From Oecophyllibacter saccharovorans (GTDB taxonomy: Bacteria; Pseudomonadota; Alphaproteobacteria; Acetobacterales; Acetobacteraceae): a stretch of DNA of 64,000 nucleotides. The stretch's first letter is position 1. Every line of letters starts with the position of its first letter. The position numbers were made by a program, and so were the translations under genes. The DNA is taken from positions 558,001-622,000 of the forward strand of contig NZ_CP038143.1 in NCBI RefSeq assembly GCF_006542375.1. The letters are read 5' to 3'. The notes under the pieces were generated by a model. It saw nothing but the letters and a program-made list of their open reading frames with translations. It was not told the DNA's origin and did not search any database. This document shows positions 29,238 to 38,385 of this stretch, one piece after another.

Positions 29238-29566
29238 GAGGTCGCTTCCGTTTCAGGAGCCCGGCACGCTACAGCCTTTGTCGCCGGGCTGGCGGCCGAT
29301 TCGCCGCGGACCTGCTGAAGCTGGGAACCCTGCCGGGCCATGTCGCGCTGCTGACGTTTGCGCCGCGCCAGATTGGCACGCAGAGCCCGGGCCTCACGTT
29401 CCAGGCGTGCCTGGCGGTCGCGTTCCGCCTTTGCAGTCAGGCGCGACTGGCTGGAACCGGCGCTGACCGGAGAGCTAATCGGGGTGCGGTTTTGCGCGTG
29501 TTCAGAAGTCCCTTGTCCGGTCAGAACCTGACTGGACGCAGCGTGCGGCGAGCCCTTGTTCTCCAT
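29234..29566 (-). CDS. Small highly basic coiled-coil protein, unknown function
   Basis: A 110-residue protein with no membrane segment. Its middle (about 45-80) is a run of Arg, Ala, Leu, Glu and Lys (RLTAKAERDRQARLEREARALR then ARRKRQQRDMA) that should form a charged helix or coiled coil; both ends are polar and disordered. GAGG lies six bases before ATG 29566. It is wedged between the glycosyltransferase (whose stop it overlaps closely) and the DMT exporter (ATGA overlap), which supports it as a real gene. I do not recognise a family. Confidence 0.6.
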   Translation of the reverse strand: MENKGSPHAASSQVLTGQGTSEHAQNRTPISSPVSAGSSQSRLTAKAERDRQARLEREARALRANLARRKRQQRDMARQGSQLQQVRGESAASPATKAVACRAPETEATS

Positions 29567-29574
29567 CGGTATCC

Positions 29575-30924
29575 TCAATTCTCCTGCGCCCGATTCCGGA
29601 CTGTTCGGAACCGAGTCGCCAACCTGTCCCGGTCCGTGTTGTGGCCCAGGACTTCATCATAAACCTCCAGCGTCATCGCCTGCATTCTCTGCATCGCGTA
29701 AAGCGTTACAGCCCGCTGCCGCGCCGCGCAGGCTGCCTCGTGCACCTCCCGGGTGAACGGTCGCGCAATCAACCCTGCAAGCGCCGAGGCAAGAGCCCTT
29801 ACATGACCTGGCGGCAGGAGGATACCGGTTTTTCCCTCCAGCACCGTTTCTGCCTGTCCCCCATGCAGAGAAGCCACAACCGTGCACCCCATCATCTGCG
29901 CTTCCACCGCCACCCGCCCGAACGGTTCAGGGCGCAATGAAGGCGCCAGAACGATGTCCGTCAGCGCATAGGCGGCCGGCATGTCCGAGCAGGCGCCGAC
30001 GAGCTGCACGCGACCGGCAAGGCCCAGCGCATTGATGCGCGCCTGCAGCTGGCGACCATAAGCCGTTTGCACGCCAGGCCCCACCAGCAGGCAGCGCCAT
30101 GGAGCGCCTGGTGTTTCGCAAGTCCATTGCCTTGCCATCCGCCCAAGGGCTTCCACCGCCAGGGCCTGGCCTTTCCAGCCTGTCAGACGCGCAGGCAGCA
30201 GCAACACGATTTCGCCTTCCCGCAGTCCCCAGCGCTGCCTCAGCCGCACCATTCTCGCAACGGCACTGGCTTTCTTCGCACTCTCCGCCGGCGCAAGAGG
30301 ACTTTCCTCCTTACCGAAACCCCGCACACCAAAAACAGCCGGATCAAAGCGCTCAGGGTCGCTGCCACGGGCAATGACGCGCAGGCGCTCGGAGGGCACA
30401 TGATACTCCTGGACCAGGCGGCGGCCGATCTCTCCTGACACCGCAATCACCCGTTCTCCCCGGACCAGTCCGGAATTGTAGAAACGCTTGATGAATGTCC
30501 GCGCGCCGTGCACGCCGTGCCAAGTTGTGACCAGCGGCACCCCTTCCAAGCAGCAGGCAGCCCAGGCAATCCAGGCAGGCCAGCGGGAACGGGCATGGAC
30601 AAGCTGAACCCCTTCCCGGCGCAACAGCTGACGCAGGGCCTGCACCTGACGACAGATTTTCAGGGGCGAAAAGCTCTTCCGGAAGTCCAGGGCAATGTGT
30701 TCAGCCCCACAGGCGCGCAACGGGGGCAGCAGTGGGCCTCCGTCCGAAGCCACCAGGGCCCTGGCCCCCGCCTGGCGCAGGGCACGGGCGATCTCCAGGG
30801 TACCCTGCTCCACCCCGCCATGCCCCAGGGCTGGCAGCACCTGCAGAATGACAGGAGGTTCCGGCACAAGCGGCTCTCTTTCCTGGGCCTTCAGGCGGGC
30901 TGACCCGGGAAGAGCCTCACCCAT
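29575..30924 (-). CDS. Glycosyltransferase family 4
   Basis: A 449-residue GT-B-fold transferase. The N-terminal domain starts with VLPALGHGGVEQGTLEIARAL, the acceptor-side signature; the C-terminal nucleotide-sugar domain has LLPARLTGWKGQALAVEAL and the E-x7-E motif in EPFGRVAVEAQMMG (near residue 355). It probably adds a sugar to lipopolysaccharide or another envelope glycan on the cytoplasmic side. Its start overlaps the end of the lipoprotein gene by eight bases, so the four genes 27906-32242 look like one transcript. Confidence 0.9.
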   Translation of the reverse strand: MGEALPGSARLKAQEREPLVPEPPVILQVLPALGHGGVEQGTLEIARALRQAGARALVASDGGPLLPPLRACGAEHIALDFRKSFSPLKICRQVQALRQLLRREGVQLVHARSRWPAWIAWAACCLEGVPLVTTWHGVHGARTFIKRFYNSGLVRGERVIAVSGEIGRRLVQEYHVPSERLRVIARGSDPERFDPAVFGVRGFGKEESPLAPAESAKKASAVARMVRLRQRWGLREGEIVLLLPARLTGWKGQALAVEALGRMARQWTCETPGAPWRCLLVGPGVQTAYGRQLQARINALGLAGRVQLVGACSDMPAAYALTDIVLAPSLRPEPFGRVAVEAQMMGCTVVASLHGGQAETVLEGKTGILLPPGHVRALASALAGLIARPFTREVHEAACAARQRAVTLYAMQRMQAMTLEVYDEVLGHNTDRDRLATRFRTVRNRAQEN

Positions 30925-32242
30925 TTGCCGGAATGGTCACGATAGCCCCGGTACCATGACTGGTGGCCGCCAGGGCCTGCAGCACCTGCATCATGGTGAA
31001 GGCTTCCTTGCTCTGGAAGTCATCATCACTGATCCAGAACCACACATCTTCATATTCCACGGCCGCATAAGCGTGCGCGGGTTCATCCTTGCTGCAGTGA
31101 ATGACCACTTCGGGTCGGCTTTCAATGCCGACCTGACTGATGGTGGGCGGGGTGCGTCCCATTTTCACATCCTGGGGCGGCACCTGCATCTCATAGGAGA
31201 TCTGGGTGAGCATGGCGAGCATGGAGCGGGTCAGGATCGCGATCTGGTCGGGACGTTTGGGATAAGGCCCGTAAACAATTTCCGCTTCCTGGGCTGTCGG
31301 GGCGAGGTGCAGCAGGCGCCGCACCTCGTTCTGAATGGCTTTGAGATTGCTGTCAGAAGTCGGCGTCAGCACCAGATAGGCATGTTCCGGCCCTTTCGGG
31401 GGCGTCTGGGACGAAGGGGAAAGCTTTTTGCTGCCCGGATTCTGTGACAGCACCTCCGCCGGGTTCTCGTTGGTGATGCGGATCGTCATGGCACCGGCGA
31501 TCTGAAGCTGCCGCAGATCGTGAAGGAGCAGGTAGAAACGCACTGACCCGCCCCCGAAGGGGCCGGCCCCCAGCCCGCGCACGTTGGAAAGATTGTCGAT
31601 GGACTGAGCTGTCAGGCGCAACAGGGTGTCGATCGGCATCCCTCCCAGACTCAACGGCAGGATAACCGTCGGCGAGATGGGGCGCATGACATTTTCGGCA
31701 TATTGCTGCCCGGTGACCGGCTGGTAGGTGGTCGTCGGGTTTTCGGCCAGGGACATGCTGCCCTGACCGAAAAGATAAGTACTGATCGAAGCGCCGGGGT
31801 AGCCGTAGACGCCGCCTGAAATACTGCGCCCCAGACTGTAGCCGGCAATGACCTGGGTGGTGTCGAGAAAAGTCGGCGGATCAGCGTAGCGCAGGCGCAC
31901 GATGTTAAGCAGCATCTCGCGCTTGGTGGTCTCGCCCAGGGCCCGGCTGTAGGCGAGCTGATCATGCGACAGGCGGTTGGGACCCAGGCTGATGCAGCCT
32001 CCCAGCCCAAACGCCGGAAGCAGGAGAATTACCCCGCAGGCCAGGGTTCTGCAGATTTCGACTGCCCTGCCCCTTCTGCTGATAATTAAAACAAAAAAAG
32101 GGGCAATGCGTTCTGAAAACAGCTTCAGAAAACACAGCTTCAGAAAACACTGGGGCAGACACGCAAAGAACAGGGAGAGAAAGGAAGCCGGAGCCTTGCG
32201 CCCCGGAAACGTTTCAAACGCGTTTGGCCGTCTTGCCTGCAT
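30917..32242 (-). CDS. Conserved lipoprotein with unusual N-terminus
   Basis: A 441-residue product. A hydrophobic stretch (about 66-80) ends in the lipobox LGGC, so C83 would be lipidated. The mature part begins ISLGPNRLSHDQLAYSRAL and continues LLNIVRLRYADPPTFLDTTQVIAGYSLG, a pattern I associate with an uncharacterised proteobacterial lipoprotein family. The 65 residues before the signal are out of character, Phe/Leu/Cys-rich and encoded by a short tandem DNA repeat (32113-32150). No start codon lies nearer the signal peptide, so either a non-standard start, a frameshift or an unusual leader must be assumed. Likely outer-membrane location. The gene overlaps the glycosyltransferase. Confidence 0.68.
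   Translation of the reverse strand: MQARRPNAFETFPGRKAPASFLSLFFACLPQCFLKLCFLKLFSERIAPFFVLIISRRGRAVEICRTLACGVILLLPAFGLGGCISLGPNRLSHDQLAYSRALGETTKREMLLNIVRLRYADPPTFLDTTQVIAGYSLGRSISGGVYGYPGASISTYLFGQGSMSLAENPTTTYQPVTGQQYAENVMRPISPTVILPLSLGGMPIDTLLRLTAQSIDNLSNVRGLGAGPFGGGSVRFYLLLHDLRQLQIAGAMTIRITNENPAEVLSQNPGSKKLSPSSQTPPKGPEHAYLVLTPTSDSNLKAIQNEVRRLLHLAPTAQEAEIVYGPYPKRPDQIAILTRSMLAMLTQISYEMQVPPQDVKMGRTPPTISQVGIESRPEVVIHCSKDEPAHAYAAVEYEDVWFWISDDDFQSKEAFTMMQVLQALAATSHGTGAIVTIPANG
32113..32150. repeat. Short tandem repeat of GAAAACAGCTTCA type
   Basis: Three imperfect copies of CAGCTTCAGAAAACA lie in tandem here. A close relative (AAAACTGCTTCAG, twice in tandem) occurs at 18829-18853 between the nitroreductase and apt genes. 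On the minus strand both read GTTTTCTGAAGC. Confidence 0.5.
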
Positions 32243-32711
32243 CCTTCATTCCCCGTCGGCCGCCGATCCCGTCAGGCCTGTGGTATCAGGCTTGGCCACC
32301 CTTGGTAAGAGGCGCCGAAAGCCGTCAGGTCACGCGAAAGCATTTTTCAGAATTCCGGCACTTTTTTGCTCTGATGCTCCCTTGAAACCGCGCCTCTGCC
32401 ACCCTAGATCGAAATCAAGAGCCCGGCCTTGCCCGATCGGCGCTCGTGACCCGTCATTTCCCCTGGCTCGGCCAGGTCTGAGATCATTGTCATCGCACCG
32501 GTGCAACGTTCCGGTTTCACGGCACTCAGGAGAGAAACGGTGGTCACGGTGCCTGAAGGATGGCGGTTCGGGCCACAACGTTAATTCAATTTCAAGCCTG
32601 TAACGGTTTGCGATGCCCACCCCCTCTCCTCAGCGCTCCGGCGCTGGGAACGGCACGGTTGGTCCAGCGTGATACCGACGACAGGCCCCAACAGGAAACA
32701 GGCATACCTTC
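32243..32711. other. Intergenic region upstream of dnaK
   Basis: 469 bases with no convincing gene; it separates divergent lipoprotein and dnaK genes and carries the heat-shock promoter noted separately. No CIRCE element was seen. Confidence 0.5.
32381..32412 (+). promoter_or_regulatory. Candidate sigma-32 promoter of dnaK
   Basis: CTTG at 32381-32384 is followed after 18 bases by CCTAGATCG (32403-32411). This fits the alphaproteobacterial RpoH consensus CTTG-N17/18-CYTATNTNNG closely, with one mismatch in the -10. The start codon of dnaK is about 300 bases downstream, implying a long leader. Confidence 0.6.
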
Positions 32712-34610
32712 ATGAGCAAAATCATCGGTATCGACCTCGGCACGACCAACTCCTGCGTCGCCGTGTGCGAAGGCGACAAGACCAAGGTCATCCCGAACGC
32801 CGAGGGCCAGCCCACCACGCCATCCGTCGTCGCGTTCACGCCCAACGGGGAAGTTCTGGTCGGCCAGGCAGCCAAGCGTCAGGCGGTCACCAACCCGCTG
32901 AACACCATTTATGCTGTCAAGCGCCTCGTAGGCCGTCGTTACGATGATCCCGAAGTGCAGGAAGACAAGAAACTCGTTCCCTACAAGATCGTGCCGGGCC
33001 CCAATGGGGACGCCTGGGTCGAGGTCGAAGGCAAGGAATACTCCCCCGCCCAGATCTCCGCCTTCATCCTGCGCAAGCTGAAGCAGGACGCCGAGGCTTA
33101 CCTGGGCGAGCCGGTCAAGGATGCCGTGATCACGGTTCCGGCCTACTTCAACGATGCCCAGCGCCAGGCAACCCGTGATGCGGGCAAGATCGCCGGTCTC
33201 GACGTCAAGCGTATCATCAACGAGCCCACTTCCGCCGCTCTCGCCTACGGGCTGGAGAAGAAGAACGCTGGCAATGTCGCGGTCTACGATCTGGGTGGCG
33301 GCACGTTCGACGTGTCCATTCTCGATATCGCCGACGGCACCATTGAGGTGATGTCCACCAACGGTGACACCTTCCTGGGCGGTGAAGACTTCGACATGGC
33401 CATCATCAAATGGCTGGTCGAGGAATTCAAAAAGAAGGACGGCATCGACCTGGCCGGCGACAAGATGGCCATGCAGCGCCTCAAGGAAGCTGCCGAGAAA
33501 GCCAAGATCGAGCTTTCCTCCGCCATGGAAACCGAAATCAACCTGCCCTTCATCACCGCTGATGCCACCGGTCCCAAGCATCTGGTGATCAAGCTGACCC
33601 GCGCCAAGCTGGACGCCCTGTGCGAGCCGCTGGTGAAAAAGACACTGATCCCCTGCGAAAAGGCCCTCAAGGATGCCGGTCTGACCCGTGATGAGATCAA
33701 CGGCGTGATCCTGGTCGGCGGCCAGACCCGTATGCCGCTGGTGATCGAGACCGTTAAGGAGTTCTTCGGCAAGAACCCGGAGCGCAACGTCAACCCGGAC
33801 GAAGTCGTGGCCATCGGTGCGGCCATTCAGGGCGCCATCCTGAAAGGTGACGTCAAGGACGTCCTGCTGCTCGACGTGACCCCGCTTTCCCTCGGCATCG
33901 AGACGCTGGGCGGCGTGTTCACCCGTCTGATCGACCGCAACACCACGATCCCGACCAAGAAGAGCCAGACCTTCTCGACCGCTGAAGACAACCAGCCGGC
34001 CGTGACCATCAAGGTCTATCAGGGCGAGCGTGAGATGGCGGCCGACAACAAGATCCTCGGCGAATTCAACCTCACCGACATCCCGCCGGCCCCGCGCGGC
34101 GTGCCGCAGATTGAAGTGACCTTCGACATCGACGCCAACGGCGTTGTGAATGTCACCGCCAAGGACAAGGCCAGCGGCAAGGAACAGAAGATCAGCATCA
34201 AGGCCCAGTCCGGCCTGACCGATGTTGACATCGAGCTGATGATCAAGGACGCCGAGGCGAATGCCGAAGCCGACAAGAAGCGCCGTGAAGTGATCGAGCA
34301 GCGCAACATCACCGAAGCCCTGATCCATCAGACCCGCAAGGCCCTGACGGAAGGTGAAGGCAAGGTCTCTCACGATGTGAAGGACGAAGCTGAGAAAGCC
34401 ATCAAGGACGCTGAGGAAGCCACCAAGGGCGATGACGCGAGCGCCATCAAGCACGCTGCCGAGAAGCTGCAGCATGCCCTCAACAAGGTCGCCTCCGCTG
34501 AAGGCCCGAAGGCTGAAGCCGAAGCCCATGCCGAGGAAAAAGAAAACGTCGTGGACGCTGAATTTGAAGAGCTTCCCGACGACGACAAGAACGACCAGCC
34601 GAAGAAATAA
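32712..34610 (+). CDS. dnaK: Molecular chaperone DnaK (Hsp70)
   Basis: The 632-residue Hsp70 chaperone. It starts [18 protein letters not shown], has the phosphate loop [15 protein letters not shown], the adenosine motif [12 protein letters not shown], the substrate domain with [18 protein letters not shown], and an acidic C-terminus ending [14 protein letters not shown]. Works in the cytoplasm with DnaJ, encoded next. It is followed by a strong terminator, so dnaJ must have its own promoter or depend on read-through. Confidence 0.98.
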   Translation: MSKIIGIDLGTTNSCVAVCEGDKTKVIPNAEGQPTTPSVVAFTPNGEVLVGQAAKRQAVTNPLNTIYAVKRLVGRRYDDPEVQEDKKLVPYKIVPGPNGDAWVEVEGKEYSPAQISAFILRKLKQDAEAYLGEPVKDAVITVPAYFNDAQRQATRDAGKIAGLDVKRIINEPTSAALAYGLEKKNAGNVAVYDLGGGTFDVSILDIADGTIEVMSTNGDTFLGGEDFDMAIIKWLVEEFKKKDGIDLAGDKMAMQRLKEAAEKAKIELSSAMETEINLPFITADATGPKHLVIKLTRAKLDALCEPLVKKTLIPCEKALKDAGLTRDEINGVILVGGQTRMPLVIETVKEFFGKNPERNVNPDEVVAIGAAIQGAILKGDVKDVLLLDVTPLSLGIETLGGVFTRLIDRNTTIPTKKSQTFSTAEDNQPAVTIKVYQGEREMAADNKILGEFNLTDIPPAPRGVPQIEVTFDIDANGVVNVTAKDKASGKEQKISIKAQSGLTDVDIELMIKDAEANAEADKKRREVIEQRNITEALIHQTRKALTEGEGKVSHDVKDEAEKAIKDAEEATKGDDASAIKHAAEKLQHALNKVASAEGPKAEAEAHAEEKENVVDAEFEELPDDDKNDQPKK

Positions 34611-34675
34611 TTTCTTCAGCGACGCGTTCAACACCCTGTGATTGTGGGGTCGCCAGGAGAAATCCCAGCACCCGC

Positions 34676-34715
34676 ACGAAAAACGCCTGTCTCTCCGGAG
34701 GCAGGCGTTTTTCGT
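34676..34715 (+). terminator. Rho-independent terminator after dnaK
   Basis: ACGAAAAACGCCTG (34676-34689) pairs perfectly with CAGGCGTTTTTCGT (34702-34715), with an inner CTCTCCGGAG stem in between and a T-run on the 3' arm. The symmetric A/T runs would let it work in both directions. Confidence 0.85.
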
Positions 34716-34842
34716 TGCCTTTTCCTTCCAGCTGCAGGCAAAGGCCGGGGGCGAAATCCGGTTCAAGGGCTTTCTTTTTCAGCAAGCCACCCCATCTCTG
34801 GCCTAGACGATCCGTTTTCCGCACTCTTGTACAGGGACCCTC

Positions 34843-35997
34843 ATGCCCACGCAGATCGACTACTACCAGCTTCTCGAAGTCTCCCGCACGGCCAGCGGAG
34901 AGGAGATCAAGCGCTCCTTCCGCCGTCTGGCCCTGCGCTATCATCCGGACCGCAATCCCGATGATCCTGAAGCTGAACTGCGTTTCAAGGAAATCAATGC
35001 TGCCTATGAGGTTCTGAAAGACCCGCAGAAACGCGCGGCCTATGACCGTTACGGTGCTTCCGCTTTCCAGAATGGCGGTGCTGGAGCTGGAAGCGGGTTC
35101 GGTGGCTTTGGGGGTGGGGGATTCGGCGGCGGTTTCAATGCCAATGATCTCGGCGATCTGTTCGAGCAGATGTTCGGCAATGCCCGTCAGGAACGCAGGC
35201 GTTCCGGGGGCCAGGATATCCAGACCCAGGTGGAGATCACGTTGGCCGAAGCTTTCACGGGCGTGAAAAAGGAAGTCACGATCGAGACCCGGAAACCCTG
35301 TGAAACCTGTCACGGGTCAGGCTCCAGCGACCCGAAAGGTGGCCGCAGCGTCTGCCCGACCTGTCGCGGACGAGGCGCAGTGCGTGCCCAGCAGGGATTT
35401 TTCCTGGTTGAACGTCCCTGCCCCACCTGCCACGGTGAAGGCGAAACTGTCAGCCATCCCTGTGAAAGCTGCCGCGGCAGCGGGACCGAGCCCACTTTCG
35501 AGAACGTCACGGTTGAGATTCCTGCCGGTGTGGAGGACGGCACCCGCCTGCGCCTGCACGGCAAAGGCGCGGCCGGGCCCGGCAAGCAGGAGGCAGGGGA
35601 TCTCTACGTTCTGGTCACTGTGGAGCCCAGTGATCTCTTCCAGCGCGAAGGGGCCACGCTCTACTGCCGCATTCCCCTTCGCATGACGCAGGCGGCTCTT
35701 GGTGCGGAAATCGAGGTGCCGGTCATCGACGGCACCAAAACACGGCTCAAGATCCCTGCCGGCACCCAGAGCGGACAGAGCTTCCGGCTCAAGGGCAAGG
35801 GCTTCAGCGTGGTACATGCGCGTGCCCGCGGCGACATGCATGTGCAGGTGTCAGTGGAAACACCGACCCGCCTCGGCAAGCGCCAGCGGGAACTGCTCGA
35901 GGAATTCGAGAAGGAAGGCGGTGACCATGCGGAAAGCAGCCCGCAGAACAGCGGCTTTTTCAGCCGTGTCCGCGAATTTTTCGACGGTCAGGGATAA
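34843..35997 (+). CDS. dnaJ: Co-chaperone DnaJ (Hsp40)
   Basis: A 384-residue type I Hsp40 that stimulates DnaK ATPase. The J domain has HPD at residues 34-36; a Gly/Phe-rich region follows (about 75-110); four zinc-binding repeats are CETCHGSG, CPTCRGRG, CPTCHGEG and CESCRGSG; then the C-terminal substrate domains. The dnaJ stop is 20 bases before dapB, so those two may be co-transcribed. Confidence 0.97.
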   Translation: MPTQIDYYQLLEVSRTASGEEIKRSFRRLALRYHPDRNPDDPEAELRFKEINAAYEVLKDPQKRAAYDRYGASAFQNGGAGAGSGFGGFGGGGFGGGFNANDLGDLFEQMFGNARQERRRSGGQDIQTQVEITLAEAFTGVKKEVTIETRKPCETCHGSGSSDPKGGRSVCPTCRGRGAVRAQQGFFLVERPCPTCHGEGETVSHPCESCRGSGTEPTFENVTVEIPAGVEDGTRLRLHGKGAAGPGKQEAGDLYVLVTVEPSDLFQREGATLYCRIPLRMTQAALGAEIEVPVIDGTKTRLKIPAGTQSGQSFRLKGKGFSVVHARARGDMHVQVSVETPTRLGKRQRELLEEFEKEGGDHAESSPQNSGFFSRVREFFDGQG

Positions 35998-36017
35998 ACG
36001 CGAAAGGATTGAAGCCG

Positions 36018-36803
36018 ATGGGTTCTGATTCTCCCGCGCCTGTACGACCGCGGATCGGCATCGCCGGGATCACGGGGCGCCTGGGGCACCTGTGCGCTGC
36101 CGAAGCCGGGCCCCAGGTAAGCGCCGGTCTTACCCGCCACCCCCGGCAAGCGGGGTTCCCAGGAATTTTTCTGACCAGCGAACCTGCAGAACTGGCTGCC
36201 CATGCCGATGTCATCATTGATGTCAGCCATGCAGGGCTCGTTCAGCACCATGCTGCCAGCTTTGCACGCGCAAGCGTGCCCTGGGTATTGGGAACGACGG
36301 GGCTGACCTCAGCGGACATACAGGCCGTGGAAGAGGCCTCCCGCCATATTCCCGTCCTGCGGGCCGCCAATTTCTCGCCGGCGCTGACCATGGTGCTGCA
36401 GCTGGCCCGACAGCTCGGCGCGACCCTGCCAGCGTCTGAATATGACGCAGAGATCTTTGACGTTCACCATCGCCAGAAGGTGGATGCCCCTTCCGGCACC
36501 GCCCTGGCCATCGGTCAGGCCGTGGCCGAGGGGCGGGAAGTCGCCTTTGATGAGGTCAAACGCTTTGATCAGAACGGCGCCCGTCCGGAGGGCGCCATCG
36601 GTTTTGCCGCCCTGCGCGGCGGTCAGGTCGTAGGCGAACATGAGCTCAGATTTCTGGCCGCTGATGAGGAGATCACTCTTTCCCACCGCGCCCTGGACCG
36701 CCGGGTCTTTGCGCGCGGCGCCCTGAAAGCGGCTGACTGGCTGGCACGTCCCGGCCGCCGTCCCGGCCTCTACGGCATGCAGAATGTCCTGGAAGGCGCA
36801 TGA
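36018..36803 (+). CDS. dapB: 4-hydroxy-tetrahydrodipicolinate reductase
   Basis: Reduces the dihydrodipicolinate-pathway intermediate on the route to lysine and diaminopimelate. The 261-residue product has the nucleotide motif GIAGITGRLG at the start, and the catalytic/substrate motif DVHHRQKVDAPSGTALA. ATG 36018 has AAAGGA nine bases upstream; a TTG at 36009 in frame sits right next to that site and is less likely. Length is typical. Confidence 0.95.
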   Translation: MGSDSPAPVRPRIGIAGITGRLGHLCAAEAGPQVSAGLTRHPRQAGFPGIFLTSEPAELAAHADVIIDVSHAGLVQHHAASFARASVPWVLGTTGLTSADIQAVEEASRHIPVLRAANFSPALTMVLQLARQLGATLPASEYDAEIFDVHHRQKVDAPSGTALAIGQAVAEGREVAFDEVKRFDQNGARPEGAIGFAALRGGQVVGEHELRFLAADEEITLSHRALDRRVFARGALKAADWLARPGRRPGLYGMQNVLEGA

Positions 36804-37087
36804 GCGAGCGCCCCTCCGCTTCCTCCGGGCACCTGTGTGCCGCAAACCACCACGCTCCGGATAAACCTTCCAACCCGGAAGACAGACTCCATCAGGACCG
36901 ACATGGCAGTGCGGCAACTCTTGACCCTTCGCCACATTTCCGCCATGCGGTAGCTACTCACGTGCTGCATGTGTCAGCCCTGTCCGCTTATCCCCGGCTT
37001 CCGACGTGTTTTCCGGAAACGGGCACCACTCCGGATACAGGCGGCAATAGCACCCTTTTCATCACTCATTCCCTGCGAGGTCCCTGA
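36804..37087 (+). other. dapB-metK intergenic leader
   Basis: 284 bases that separate dapB from metK. A weak open frame (ATG at 36800, overlapping the dapB stop, running to 37087) encodes 95 residues of composition unlike a protein. Short stems such as CTTCC/GGAAG and CCGGA/TCCGG can form. I could not match a known SAM riboswitch class. GAGG lies seven bases before the GTG start of metK. Confidence 0.35.
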
Positions 37088-38272
37088 GTGCGCAATCACG
37101 GCGATTTCCTATTCACTTCCGAGTCAGTCTCCGAAGGCCATCCCGACAAGGTGGCAGACAGAATATCCGACACGATCCTGGATGCTTACCTGCAAGCCGA
37201 TCCCGAAGCCCGCGTGGCCTGTGAAACCCTGGTGACCACCAACCGCGTGGTGCTGGCCGGCGAAGTCCGGGGACCGAAGGAAGTTGAAGACACCCTGATC
37301 GACCGCGCACGCGACGCCATCAAGGATATCGGTTACGACCAGGAAGGCTTCTCCTGGAAAAAAGCCGATATCACCTCCCATCTCCACGCCCAGTCCGCTG
37401 ATATTGCCGTCGGCGTCGACAGCGCGGGCGAGAAGGATGAAGGCGCGGGCGATCAGGGCATCATGTTCGGCTTTGCCACACGCGAGACCGAACATCTCAT
37501 GCCCGCCCCCCTTTTCTACGCGCAGACCATCCTCGAGCGCCTGCGCGACCACCGCAAGAATGGCGATCCGCGTGGCCGCGGCCTGCTGCCCGATGCCAAG
37601 AGCCAGGTGACCCTGCGCTATGAAAACGGCAAGCCGGTCGGCGCCACTTCCGTCGTGGTCTCCACTCAGCATGAAGCGGGGATGGACCAGAAGGAAATCC
37701 GCGAGATCGTGCGCGAAACAGTTCAGGATGTCCTGCCTGAGGGCTGGATGTGTCCTGACAATGAATTCTACGTCAATCCGACCGGCATCTTCGTTATCGG
37801 CGGCCCGGACGGGGATGCGGGCCTGACAGGCCGCAAGATCATCGTTGATACTTATGGCGGCGCTGCCCCGCATGGCGGCGGGGCGTTCTCAGGCAAGGAC
37901 CCCACCAAGGTGGACCGTTCGGCCGCCTATGCCGCACGCTACCTGGCCAAGAACGTGGTAGCGGCCGGGCTGGCCGACCGCTGCACGATCCAGCTGAGCT
38001 ACGCCATCGGCGTCTCCCGCCCGCTTTCGGTCTATGTCGATCTCGACGGAACTGGCAAGGACGTGGATGAAGACCGTCTCGGCCTTCTTCTCAACGAGAT
38101 AATGGACCTCTCGCCGCGCGGTATCCGCAAGCATCTGCGCCTCAACCGCCCCATCTATGCCAAGACTGCCGCTTACGGGCATTTCGGTCGCGTGCCCGAT
38201 CCTGAACTCGACAACTTCACCTGGGAAAACACGGATCTGGTCGCCCCTCTGAAGGCCGCCTTGCACCGCTGA
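37088..38272 (+). CDS. metK: S-adenosylmethionine synthetase
   Basis: Makes S-adenosylmethionine from methionine and ATP. The 394-residue product has [14 protein letters not shown] near the N-terminus, the signature [10 protein letters not shown] (near 120) and the [23 protein letters not shown] motif. It starts with GTG at 37088, with GAGG seven bases upstream. The product feeds methyltransferases such as TrmB, encoded next. Confidence 0.97.
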   Translation: MRNHGDFLFTSESVSEGHPDKVADRISDTILDAYLQADPEARVACETLVTTNRVVLAGEVRGPKEVEDTLIDRARDAIKDIGYDQEGFSWKKADITSHLHAQSADIAVGVDSAGEKDEGAGDQGIMFGFATRETEHLMPAPLFYAQTILERLRDHRKNGDPRGRGLLPDAKSQVTLRYENGKPVGATSVVVSTQHEAGMDQKEIREIVRETVQDVLPEGWMCPDNEFYVNPTGIFVIGGPDGDAGLTGRKIIVDTYGGAAPHGGGAFSGKDPTKVDRSAAYAARYLAKNVVAAGLADRCTIQLSYAIGVSRPLSVYVDLDGTGKDVDEDRLGLLLNEIMDLSPRGIRKHLRLNRPIYAKTAAYGHFGRVPDPELDNFTWENTDLVAPLKAALHR

Positions 38273-38316
38273 CTTCCGGACTGGACGGCTTGATTGCCGT
38301 TCCGGCCCGTTTCCAT

Positions 38317-38347
38317 GCCCCGCCCGTTTCCAAGCGGGCGGGGCTTT
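38317..38347 (+). terminator. Rho-independent terminator after metK
   Basis: A perfect 10-bp stem: GCCCCGCCCG (38317-38326) with CGGGCGGGGC (38335-38344), 8-base loop, followed by TTT. Strong hairpin with a short T-run. Confidence 0.7.
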
Positions 38348-38385
38348 GCAATTTCACCCTTCGCCTTCCTGACCGGAGACGTTCC

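Noticed and set aside
32243-32711. CIRCE element before dnaK
   Set aside because: No TTAGCACTC-N9-GAGTGCTAA-like inverted repeat was seen; an RpoH-type promoter fits better.
32592-34766. 724-codon open frame opposite dnaK
   Set aside because: A shadow of the GC-rich dnaK coding strand; it has no sensible start context and DnaK is certain on the other strand.
36800-37087. 95-codon frame between dapB and metK
   Set aside because: It overlaps the dapB stop but its composition (His, Pro, Ser) is not protein-like and it contains the metK ribosome-binding site; reported only as a leader region.
36804-37087. SAM-II or similar riboswitch before metK
   Set aside because: The characteristic conserved bases could not be found by eye.
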